From positions 1-11,984 of the forward strand of contig VGSD01000037.1 of assembly GCA_016875155.1 (NCBI GenBank): DNA of 11,984 nucleotides. Reading direction: 5' to 3'. A program made the position numbers and the translations under genes. Below the pieces are notes generated by a model. That model did not search any database, was not told the DNA's origin, and saw nothing but the letters and a program-made list of their open reading frames with translations. Origin of the DNA: Deltaproteobacteria bacterium (GTDB lineage: Bacteria > Desulfobacterota > BSN033 > UBA1163). Of the stretch, positions 1-6,381 are shown piece after piece (position 1 is the first letter of the stretch; every line of letters starts with the position of its first letter).

Positions 1-34
1 TCCCCGACGGGGAGAGGGAGGGGGTGAGGGGACA
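1..34. repeat. Edge-truncated G-rich palindromic repeat
   Basis: The window opens with TCCCC-GAC-GGGGA, a 5-bp inverted pair, followed by a purine-rich arm (GAGGGAGGGGGTGAGGGG). The layout is what is expected from the right half of a longer hairpin whose C-rich left arm (of the type CCCTCACCCC...) lies off the edge. Repeats of this look are common between genes in deltaproteobacterial and metagenomic contigs; that is general knowledge, and copy number cannot be counted from one window. No gene is visible here. Confidence 0.45.
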
Positions 35-71
35 AAAGGTTAGAAGTAAATTCTCAGATTTAAATTGTAAC

Positions 72-220
72 AATCTAATAACCAAATAATCTCCAAATCT
101 CAATGACCAAAAATGAACTACCCCGCTGCAAGCAGCGGGGAATATAACCCCAAGGGATTTAAAAAGTCTATTGGGGACATTGGTTATTGGTTATTATTTG
201 ATGTTTGTGATTTGGTTATT
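72..220. repeat. Composite imperfect inverted repeat around a REP-like GC hairpin
   Basis: Several nested dyads share one centre region. The core is a perfect inverted repeat, CCCCGCTGC (121-129) with GCAGCGGGG (132-140). Beside it CCCCAA (148-153) pairs with TTGGGG (171-176). Further out, AT-rich arms match in inverted orientation: AATAACCAAA (77-86) is the exact reverse complement of TTTGGTTATT (211-220), and CAATGACCAA (101-110) matches the complement of TTGGTTATTG (180-189) at 9 of 10 bases. The GC core resembles REP elements mobilised by RAYT-type transposases, but no transposase is present here. The block fills most of the non-coding left end (1-264), which holds no credible gene. Confidence 0.6.
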
Positions 221-248
221 GGTATTTTGAAACTTATCACATCTCCAG

Positions 249-430
249 GGCTTTTAGAACCACCTCATGCAAAATCCCATTGCTCGCAAGGATGCCATGG
301 TTTTTCTCGAGTTTGATACCACAAGAGAAATCCAGCGGCTTTTAGAACCACCTCATGCAAAATCCCATTGCTCGCAAGGATGCCATGGTTTTTCTCGAGT
401 TTGATACCACAAGAGAAATCCAGCGGCTTT
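249..430. repeat. Perfect 88-bp tandem duplication at the 3' end of the nucleotidase gene
   Basis: Positions 251-338 and 339-426 are identical over all 88 bases, and identity continues into short flanks so that 249-342 equals 337-430. The six-base word GGCTTT occurs at 249-254, 337-342 and 425-430, so it is the microhomology expected at the ends of a slippage or unequal-exchange duplication. Since 88 is not a multiple of three, the second copy is read out of frame by the nucleotidase gene on the minus strand. Perfect identity implies a recent event or an assembly error. Confidence 0.95.
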
Positions 431-1305
431 CCATAGAGATCCGTCACCTTTCCTCCTGCTTCCTCGGTGATGATCGCCCCTGCTGCGTGATCCCAGATCT
501 TCTCCTTATAACCGGGTTCGGTAGGGGAAGGAACCCTGAGATAGAAAGTGGCTTCTCCTCTTGCGACAATCCCATATTTGGCCTGACTGTCCATCTTGAG
601 GGGAGGTTGGGTCATCCCCAATTTCTGTGCGATTTTCTGATGAGTCAGATGGTCGGCATGGTCCGGTTCAACGCTCTCTGCAAAAGAAGCTTGCTCCGGG
701 GTGTCTACTTTTGAGACGAAAAGGGATTGTCTTGTCTCTCCCTCCAATTCCATCTGAAAAGCCCCCTTCCCTCTAATGGCAAGGAAGAGGCAGCCTTTCT
801 TCCAATTAGGCTGTCTTTTGTCCATATAGAGATTGGGGCAAGCCATGAGACCAAGTTGAACTGCCCCATTTTCAATCAACGCTAGAGCGATTGCATACTG
901 ATCCCCTCTAAGAAAACCTTTGGTCCCATCAATGGGATCCAGTGTCCAGTACCGATTTCTAATCGAACGGGAACTGAGGTCAATCCACGCACAAACCTCT
1001 TCAGAGGAAGTAAAAGGAAAGAAGTCACGAACATAATGCGTGACCTGTGCAAGGAGATTCGAACGTTCGGCTTTTCTCAACTCTGTCGAAACTTCCTCGC
1101 CTATCACAACGTCGTCTGGAAACCTCTCTTTGATCATCTTACAGATAATCGCCTGAGAACCATAATCGGCAATCGTCACAGGAGACCGGTCGCTTTTCTG
1201 AATGGATGCTCCTTCAGTAAGGTCCTTCCTAACCTTCTGGCAGAGCCGGGATGCCTTAAGGATGGCTTGAAGAGCGGTTGTGACTTCAGGAGAGGATTCA
1301 TCCAT
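265..1305 (-). CDS. 3'(2'),5'-bisphosphate nucleotidase, HAL2/CysQ type (inositol monophosphatase superfamily)
   Basis: Predicted to remove a phosphate from 3'-phosphoadenosine 5'-phosphate (PAP) in the cytoplasm, recycling the by-product of sulfate assimilation and sulfotransfer. The metal-dependent phosphatase signatures are in order: VTIADYGSQ (residues 43-51), GEE (69-71), DPIDGTKGF (123-131, metal-binding aspartates) and WDHAAG (271-276). At 346 residues it is close to the eukaryotic HAL2 size class. Residues 1-323 look intact; after VLKA the 88-bp duplication shifts the frame and about 23 residues (AGFLLWYQTREKPWHPCEQW...) replace the original end. Without the duplication the gene would end VLKALEM at a stop at 237-239. 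The start ATG is only 15 nt after the upstream terminator U-tract and has a weak A-rich ribosome site (AAGAAAGA). Family assignment is firm; exact substrate is inferred. Confidence 0.88.
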   Translation of the reverse strand: MDESSPEVTTALQAILKASRLCQKVRKDLTEGASIQKSDRSPVTIADYGSQAIICKMIKERFPDDVVIGEEVSTELRKAERSNLLAQVTHYVRDFFPFTSSEEVCAWIDLSSRSIRNRYWTLDPIDGTKGFLRGDQYAIALALIENGAVQLGLMACPNLYMDKRQPNWKKGCLFLAIRGKGAFQMELEGETRQSLFVSKVDTPEQASFAESVEPDHADHLTHQKIAQKLGMTQPPLKMDSQAKYGIVARGEATFYLRVPSPTEPGYKEKIWDHAAGAIITEEAGGKVTDLYGKPLDFSCGIKLEKNHGILASNGILHEVVLKAAGFLLWYQTREKPWHPCEQWDFA

Positions 1306-1320
1306 TGAAAAATCTTTCTT

Positions 1321-1350
1321 AAAAAAAAGGAGGGGCTCTTCGCCTCTCCT
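1321..1350 (-). terminator. Intrinsic terminator after tRNA-Leu
   Basis: Read on the minus strand, AGGAGAGGC (1350-1342) pairs with GCCCCTCCT (1336-1328) with one A-C mismatch around a GAAGA loop, followed directly by eight T (1328-1321, the first T also closing the stem). This is a textbook rho-independent terminator and closes the gapA-to-tRNA-Leu unit. On the plus strand the same hairpin is followed by CTCC and eight T, so it may also work in that direction. Confidence 0.85.
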
Positions 1351-1366
1351 CTCCTTTTTTTTCAGA

Positions 1367-1452
1367 TGGTGCCGAAGGGGGGATTTGAACCCCCACGGGG
1401 TTTGCCCACCACCCCCTCAAGATGGCGTGTCTACCAATTCCACCACTTCGGC
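1367..1452 (-). tRNA. tRNA-Leu, anticodon GAG
   Basis: An 86-nt class II tRNA with encoded CCA. The acceptor arm is GCCGAAG (1452-1446) with CTTCGGC, discriminator A, then CCA (1369-1367). The D-loop carries AATTGGTAGAC. The anticodon arm is CCATC-TTGAGGG-GGTGG, giving anticodon GAG, which reads CUC and CUU leucine codons. A variable arm (GGG-CAAA-CCC) precedes the T arm GGGGG-TTCAAAT-CCCCC. A long variable arm and the GGTAGAC D-loop are typical of leucine tRNAs. It starts 5 nt after the secG stop and must be cut from the mRNA; a tRNA-Leu(GAG) next to secG is, to my knowledge, also found in Escherichia coli (leuU). Confidence 0.95.
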
Positions 1453-1457
1453 ATCCC

Positions 1458-1784
1458 TTATTTTTTAGTTTCAGGCACAGGCGCCTGAGGTTGAACCGGA
1501 ACTTTCTGAGGTTCTGCTGGCGCAGCCTGAGCCGGCTTCTCTTTGATCACCGTCGAGGCGCGCCTAGTTGAGGTATAAGTCAGTAGAAGTGAGGTGATCA
1601 TAAAGATCACCGCTGCAACTGTCGTCAGTTTGCTGAGAAACCCCATTGCTCCTGCGCTTCCAAAAAGCGTCTGACTCGATCCGCCAAACGCAGCCCCCAT
1701 CTCTGCCCCTTTCCCTGCCTGAAGAAGGACAATCAGGATAAGGGCAAAACAGACCACAATATGCAAGATGATGATAATCGTCAT
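1458..1784 (-). CDS. secG: Protein translocase subunit SecG
   Basis: Small membrane subunit of the SecYEG channel that assists SecA-driven protein export across the inner membrane. The 108-residue protein has two hydrophobic segments (about residues 3-22 and 50-70) joined by the conserved glycine-rich loop, seen here as LLQAGKGAEMGAAFGGSSQTLFGSAGA. After the second segment comes a basic TSTRR patch and a tail rich in Ala, Pro and Gln, which is commonly variable in SecG. Its start has GTGGAG about 10 nt upstream. It lies 61 bp after tpiA and 5 bp before tRNA-Leu, so it is probably transcribed with the glycolytic genes. The AT-rich gap 1785-1845 could hold an extra promoter but none is convincing. 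Confidence 0.95.
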   Translation of the reverse strand: MTIIIILHIVVCFALILIVLLQAGKGAEMGAAFGGSSQTLFGSAGAMGFLSKLTTVAAVIFMITSLLLTYTSTRRASTVIKEKPAQAAPAEPQKVPVQPQAPVPETKK

Positions 1785-1845
1785 AAAATCAAAGCTCCAC
1801 TGTTTAAATTTTGGTTATTGAATATTTGTCTTTACTTTATATATA

Positions 1846-2610
1846 TCACATTTCTTTAAATCTGACAATCCTTGCGAAGGATTCTGCTTTCAGGCTTGCC
1901 CCTCCCACCAGTGCTCCATCGATGTCTTCCTGATCCATCAATCCCTTAACATTTTCAGGGGTGACGCTTCCACCATATTGGATTCGAATCAACTCTGAAA
2001 CTCTTTTCGAATAGAGCCTCTCCAGTTGTTGACGGATAAATCGATGGACTTCCTCAGCCTGTTCTGGAGTTGCCGTCTTTCCTGTTCCGATGGCCCACAC
2101 AGGTTCATAGGCGAGGACGATCTGTCCCATCTCTTTTTCCCCTATTCCTTTTAAACCACCCTCCAATTGCCCTTCAACCACAGAAAAGGTCTTTTTCCCT
2201 TCCCTCTCCTGCAGGGTTTCACCGATACAGAAGATCACCTTCAATCCATGGTTGAACGCCGCCTTGATCCTGCGGTTCACTGTCTCATCAGTCTCACTGA
2301 AATACTGCCTTCTTTCGGAATGGCCGATGATTGCATATCGACAGCCACATTCTTTAAGCATCCCAGGAGAAATTTCACCCGTGAAGGCGCCCTTCTCCTC
2401 CCAGAAAAGATTCTGACTGGCTAAATGAATGGATGAACCTTTCAACTCTTGAGAGACAGGGTACAGGGCTGTAAAGGGAGGAGCAACAGCCACCTCCACC
2501 TCTTTGACCTCTTTTAGAGAACCCTTCAACTCCTTGACAAGAGCAAGAGCCTCTTCAACGGTCTTATTCATCTTCCAGTTTCCTGCAATAAAAGGTAATC
2601 GTTTCATCAT
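1846..2610 (-). CDS. tpiA: Triose-phosphate isomerase
   Basis: Interconverts dihydroxyacetone phosphate and glyceraldehyde 3-phosphate in glycolysis and gluconeogenesis. All catalytic parts of the TIM barrel are visible: AGNWKMNK (9-16, Lys13), IIGHSERR (94-101, His97), AYEPVWAIGTGKTA (167-180, Glu169 plus the flexible loop 6), QYGGSV (211-216) and GALVGGASL (232-240, phosphate binding). Length 254 is normal. Two adjacent ATG codons begin the gene. The first (2610-2608) overlaps the pgk stop as ATGA; the second (2607-2605) has the better spacing, 6 nt, from the GAGG ribosome site inside the pgk end, so the protein may start one residue later. The overlap suggests translational coupling to pgk. 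Confidence 0.97.
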   Translation of the reverse strand: MMKRLPFIAGNWKMNKTVEEALALVKELKGSLKEVKEVEVAVAPPFTALYPVSQELKGSSIHLASQNLFWEEKGAFTGEISPGMLKECGCRYAIIGHSERRQYFSETDETVNRRIKAAFNHGLKVIFCIGETLQEREGKKTFSVVEGQLEGGLKGIGEKEMGQIVLAYEPVWAIGTGKTATPEQAEEVHRFIRQQLERLYSKRVSELIRIQYGGSVTPENVKGLMDQEDIDGALVGGASLKAESFARIVRFKEM

Positions 2611-3794
2611 CCACCTCTTCTCAAAGCCTCAATCCCGGGCAACTTCTTCCCCTCGATCAATTCAAGGGAGGCCCCTCCGCCCGTGGAAATGTGTCCGATC
2701 TTATCTCCAACGCCTGCCTGATTCACAGCCGCCACCGAATCTCCGCCTCCGACGATACTGAAGGCAGAAGATCTCGCAACGGCCCTGGCAATCGCAAAGG
2801 TCCCATGGCTGAAAGGTTCCATCTCAAAGACTCCCATGGGGCCATTCCAGAAGATCGTCTTGGCAGTTAAGATTTCCTCTGTAAAGGCTCTGACTGTATC
2901 CGGACCGATATCAAGACAGACCCAGTTTTCAGGAATCTTATCGTTGCTCACAATCTGTCTCTTTGCTTCAACATCCATCCTCTCGGCAGCCACATGATCC
3001 GAAGGAAGAAGAAACGTTATTTTCCCCTTTGCTTCTTCCAGAAGATTTTTTGAAAACCCAATCTGGTCCTCCTCCACCAGAGACTTCCCAACCTGAAAAC
3101 CTATTGCCTTAAGGAAAGTGTAAGCCATCCCTCCGCCGATGAGAATCGTGGTCACCTTCTCCGATAGGTTTCGGATCACCCCAATCTTGTCAGAGACCTT
3201 TGCACCCCCTAAAATCGCAACATAAGGCATCTGTGGCTGGACCACGGCTTTCTCTAAACTTTCAATCTCCTGCATCATCAAAAAACCGCACGCCACGGTC
3301 TGAAGATACCGTGTCATTCCCTCGGTTGATGCATGGGCACGGTGAGCTGCACCAAAGGCATCATTAATATAAACATCGCAAAGAGACGCAAGTACCTTTG
3401 AAAAAGATTCGTCATTCTTCTCTTCCTCGGGATGAAATCGGAGGTTCTCAAGAAGCAGAACCTCACCTTCTTTCATCTTTCCGATCTGTTTCTCAACGTC
3501 CTCTCCGACACAATCCAAAGCAAGCGAGACTCCTCTGCCGAGCAATCTTGATAATCTCTCCGCAACCGGTGCCAAACTGTATTTTGGATCCTTCTTCCCT
3601 TTAGGCCTCCCAAGATGGGAGGCAAGGATCACCTTCCCGCCAGCTTCACATACAAATTTGATCGTTGGGAGGGAAGATACGATCCGGGTTTCATCCGTGA
3701 TCTCTCTTTTTTCATCGAGGGGGACATTAAAATCAACCCGGATGAAAACCCGTTTCCCCCTTAATTCAACCTGATCCACCCTTAGAATGGCCAT
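2607..3794 (-). CDS. pgk: Phosphoglycerate kinase
   Basis: Transfers phosphate from 1,3-bisphosphoglycerate to ADP, the first ATP-yielding step of glycolysis. The 395-residue length is the bacterial norm. N-domain substrate motifs are RVDFNVPLD (19-27), ASHLGRPKG (58-66), LLENLRFHPEE (114-124) and INDAFGAAHRAHAS (143-156). C-domain nucleotide motifs are ILGGAKVSDKIGVI (194-207), LIGGGMAYTFLKA (218-230), WNGPMGVFE (316-324), IVGGGDS (347-353) and STGGGASLELIEGK (370-383). No key position is missing. The start ATG has GTGGAG 7 nt upstream. It follows gapA after a 169-bp gap and overlaps tpiA by 4 bp, so the three are almost certainly one operon. Confidence 0.98.
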   Translation of the reverse strand: MAILRVDQVELRGKRVFIRVDFNVPLDEKREITDETRIVSSLPTIKFVCEAGGKVILASHLGRPKGKKDPKYSLAPVAERLSRLLGRGVSLALDCVGEDVEKQIGKMKEGEVLLLENLRFHPEEEKNDESFSKVLASLCDVYINDAFGAAHRAHASTEGMTRYLQTVACGFLMMQEIESLEKAVVQPQMPYVAILGGAKVSDKIGVIRNLSEKVTTILIGGGMAYTFLKAIGFQVGKSLVEEDQIGFSKNLLEEAKGKITFLLPSDHVAAERMDVEAKRQIVSNDKIPENWVCLDIGPDTVRAFTEEILTAKTIFWNGPMGVFEMEPFSHGTFAIARAVARSSAFSIVGGGDSVAAVNQAGVGDKIGHISTGGGASLELIEGKKLPGIEALRRGG

Positions 3795-3837
3795 TGTTAT
3801 ACTCCACTTTGGATGATTGGGTTAAGGAAATGGTTAC

Positions 3838-3935
3838 GGTTACGAGGCCCGTTTCGTTTGACGGGAACGGTTAAGTTAAAAGAATTGAAAGACGACAACC
3901 GTAGCCTTTTTATTAACGATACGGGCTTCGTTACC
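3838..3935. repeat. Imperfect inverted repeat in the gapA-pgk gap
   Basis: In the 169-bp gap between gapA and pgk, 3838-3859 and the reverse complement of 3914-3935 agree at 18 of 22 positions (shared words include ACGA and GCCCGT), separated by 54 nt. Weaker similarity (8 of 12) continues outward. The right arm contains its own dyad TAACGA (3914-3919) with TCGTTA (3928-3933), and CCCGT (3848-3852) pairs with ACGGG (3861-3865) at the left arm. In the gapA-pgk message this would fold into a long-range hairpin with no U-tract, so it is not an intrinsic terminator. It could be an mRNA processing or stability element, or a decayed mobile repeat. Confidence 0.5.
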
Positions 3936-3963
3936 CTTACCTTTTACCGGTGACTTCGACCCA

Positions 3964-4980
<1,017 letters not shown>

Positions 4981-4989
4981 TTATTAGAA

Positions 4990-5019
4990 TTGACAATATT
5001 ATATACTTTTTTTTGTCAA
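4990..5019. promoter_or_regulatory. Operator-like dyad over the gapA -10 region
   Basis: TTGACAA on the minus strand (5019-5013) and TTGTCAA (4996-4990) form a perfect 7-bp inverted repeat with a 16-bp AT-rich centre that contains the predicted -10 box. A regulator bound there would block RNA polymerase. It does not match the Rex consensus (TTGTGAA-N4-TTCACAA) and no regulator gene is nearby, so the binding protein, if any, is unknown. Confidence 0.4.
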
Positions 5020-5028
5020 CCCAGTCAA
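4998..5028 (-). promoter_or_regulatory. Sigma70-type promoter of gapA
   Basis: On the minus strand TTGACT (5028-5023) is followed after 17 nt by TATATA (5005-5000), or after 19 nt by the consensus TATAAT (5003-4998). A second TTGACA (5019-5014) sits too close (10 nt) to pair with that -10. The site is 30 bp upstream of the gapA start, leaving a short leader with the AAGGAGG ribosome site. Confidence 0.65.
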
Positions 5029-5062
5029 TATGTTTAAGGGGTCGAGAAAAATTATTCAAATC

Positions 5063-5091
5063 TTTCCAAAATAGAAAAACCCTGCTATATT
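5063..5091 (+). promoter_or_regulatory. Possible extended -10 promoter of the TPR gene
   Basis: TGC-TATATT (5083-5091) is an extended -10 element; a weak -35, TTTCCA (5063-5068, four of six consensus bases), lies 17 nt upstream. The start codon at 5113 follows at a plausible leader length, with AAGGA 4 nt before it. This promoter diverges from that of gapA. Confidence 0.5.
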
Positions 5092-5112
5092 AGAGCCATC
5101 GGTAAGGACGAG

Positions 5113-6078
5113 ATGGAAAGAAAAAAATATATGCTTCGGGATCGAAGCCTGTTGGAGGTCGTGCAAGGTCTTCTTCATTCCCAGGTCGTTTTCCAGGATA
5201 TCTTTAAAAAGTACAGAAAGGGTAAACTCTGTTTCGCAGACATTGAAAACTGGGTGGATGACCGGGGACAGAGCCCCCTTTACAATCTGAAGGAACAATC
5301 TCATTCTCTTTTCAGGAATAAAGGAAAAGAACCTTTCCATAAAAACGAGTCGCTCCTTGACCTGGTCATTGGGTCCATCTTTCACGAAGCCATAAAATTA
5401 AGGGAAAATATTTATCAACTTGAAATCTATCGCCCCAAATACCTGAACTATAGACTCCATGCCGGAAAATCCTCTTACGAAAGAGACTATTCCCAGCGAT
5501 TTGAGCGAATCATCGCCAAGGCGGAACAGGGAGTACTGCTAGGGATATCCGAGATGCGATCCTTATTTCAGGATGCCATGGAGCAATTAATCGATCTTTT
5601 CAAACAAAATTTGAAAAATCCCTATCTCGTCCGATTCCTTCTCGAACATCACTCTCTTCTTAAAAAGATCTACGGTCCTCAAAGGGGAAAAGCCATCTTC
5701 AGCCTCATCTTTGAAAGGGGCTTGCAGGAAGCCTATGATCGAGCGGGACGCAGTTACCTCTTGAGCGGACATTACGATCTCTCCTCACATTATTTTTCAA
5801 AAGCCTTAAAACTTGACCCCTCCCATCCCGAGCTCCGTTTCTTGGTATATTTCAGCCTCGGGATGAATGCCTATTATAATAATATTTATGTGAAGACCCT
5901 ATCCCTATGGAGAAATCTGATTTCCCTCAAGGTGAAAAAGAATTTTAAGAAGCGCTATGTAAAACAACTTGAAGAAGTCTGTCGCAAGGTGGCATCGGAA
6001 TTAAACGAAGAAGGAAAACACCATCTATCTCAGAAAGCGCAATCCCTTGCCGATCAGATTAAAAAAATGTTAGGATGA
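5113..6078 (+). CDS. Uncharacterised protein with a C-terminal TPR motif
   Basis: I do not recognise this family. The 321-residue protein is basic, rich in Lys, Arg and aromatic residues, has no signal peptide or membrane segment, and reads as mostly helical. Residues 208-241 form a good tetratricopeptide repeat (AGRSYLLSGHYDLSSHYFSK followed by ALKLDPSHPEL), and residues 242-275 could be a degenerate second one. TPRs usually hold partner proteins, so a scaffold role is plausible but unproven. The N-terminal 200 residues show no catalytic motif I can name. The start ATG has AAGGA 4 nt upstream. It is followed after 19 bp by the FmdB-like gene on the same strand, so the two are likely cotranscribed. 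It was preferred over the 109-codon frame on the opposite strand (5056-5385) because of its length, ribosome site and the TPR. Confidence 0.85.
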   Translation: MERKKYMLRDRSLLEVVQGLLHSQVVFQDIFKKYRKGKLCFADIENWVDDRGQSPLYNLKEQSHSLFRNKGKEPFHKNESLLDLVIGSIFHEAIKLRENIYQLEIYRPKYLNYRLHAGKSSYERDYSQRFERIIAKAEQGVLLGISEMRSLFQDAMEQLIDLFKQNLKNPYLVRFLLEHHSLLKKIYGPQRGKAIFSLIFERGLQEAYDRAGRSYLLSGHYDLSSHYFSKALKLDPSHPELRFLVYFSLGMNAYYNNIYVKTLSLWRNLISLKVKKNFKKRYVKQLEEVCRKVASELNEEGKHHLSQKAQSLADQIKKMLG

Positions 6079-6097
6079 TTTTCAAGGAGAATCGAAG

Positions 6098-6319
6098 ATG
6101 CCGATTTATGAATATCATTGCAGTAAGTGTGATCACGAGTTTGAAAAACTGGTTTTTAACTCCTCAGAAAAAATCACCTGCCCCGAATGTAAAAGTAAAA
6201 AAGTGAACCGGATGATGTCCGCTTTCGCCTTTTCAAGTGGCGGAAAATTCAAAAGCACCGCCAGTTCCTCCTGCAGTGGTTGTTCCTCCTCCAGCTGTTC
6301 AACTTGTGGCTCCTCATAA
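6098..6319 (+). CDS. FmdB-family putative zinc ribbon protein
   Basis: The N-terminus MPIYEYHCSKCDHEFE is the hallmark of the FmdB/CxxC_CXXC_SSSS family: a small zinc ribbon with Cys8, Cys11, Cys28 and Cys31 (CSKC and CPEC) as metal ligands. The name comes from a regulator in the formamidase/acetamidase region of Methylophilus; the general role in bacteria is not settled. Here the 73-residue protein ends in a Ser/Cys-rich tail with two further CxxC pairs (Cys59/Cys62 and Cys67/Cys70). AAGGAG lies 8 nt before the ATG. It follows the TPR gene by 19 bp and is convergent with the radical SAM gene. Confidence 0.9.
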   Translation: MPIYEYHCSKCDHEFEKLVFNSSEKITCPECKSKKVNRMMSAFAFSSGGKFKSTASSSCSGCSSSSCSTCGSS

Positions 6320-6345
6320 TTCGTTCGGAATTTTTATTATTTTTT
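6318..6345 (+). terminator. Weak candidate terminator after the FmdB-like gene
   Basis: AATTC (6318-6322) pairs with GAATT (6328-6332) around GTTCG, followed by a T-rich stretch to 6345. The stem is short and AT-rich and begins in the stop codon. A second, wider perfect dyad, GTTCGGA (6323-6329) with TCCGAAC (6362-6368), spans the convergent gap. Either may help end transcription, but neither is strong. Confidence 0.3.
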
Positions 6346-6381
6346 ACTACGAACCCCTAACTCCGAACTCAAGACTCTCTT

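Noticed and set aside
113..316. A 67-codon plus-strand frame in the left repeat block
   Set aside because: It runs through the GC hairpin, low-complexity AT repeats and into the duplicated end of the nucleotidase gene; composition is not protein-like.
249..430. Start of a CRISPR array
   Set aside because: There are only two head-to-tail identical copies of 88 bp with no spacers, and the unit is coding sequence of the nucleotidase.
5056..5385. A 109-codon minus-strand frame at the start of the TPR gene
   Set aside because: It overlaps the TPR gene and the intergenic promoter region, has no ribosome site and no motif.
6323..6368. Dyad GTTCGGA...TCCGAAC as a strong bidirectional terminator
   Set aside because: The 32-nt loop and lack of a U-tract after either arm make it weak; it is mentioned only beside the candidate terminator.
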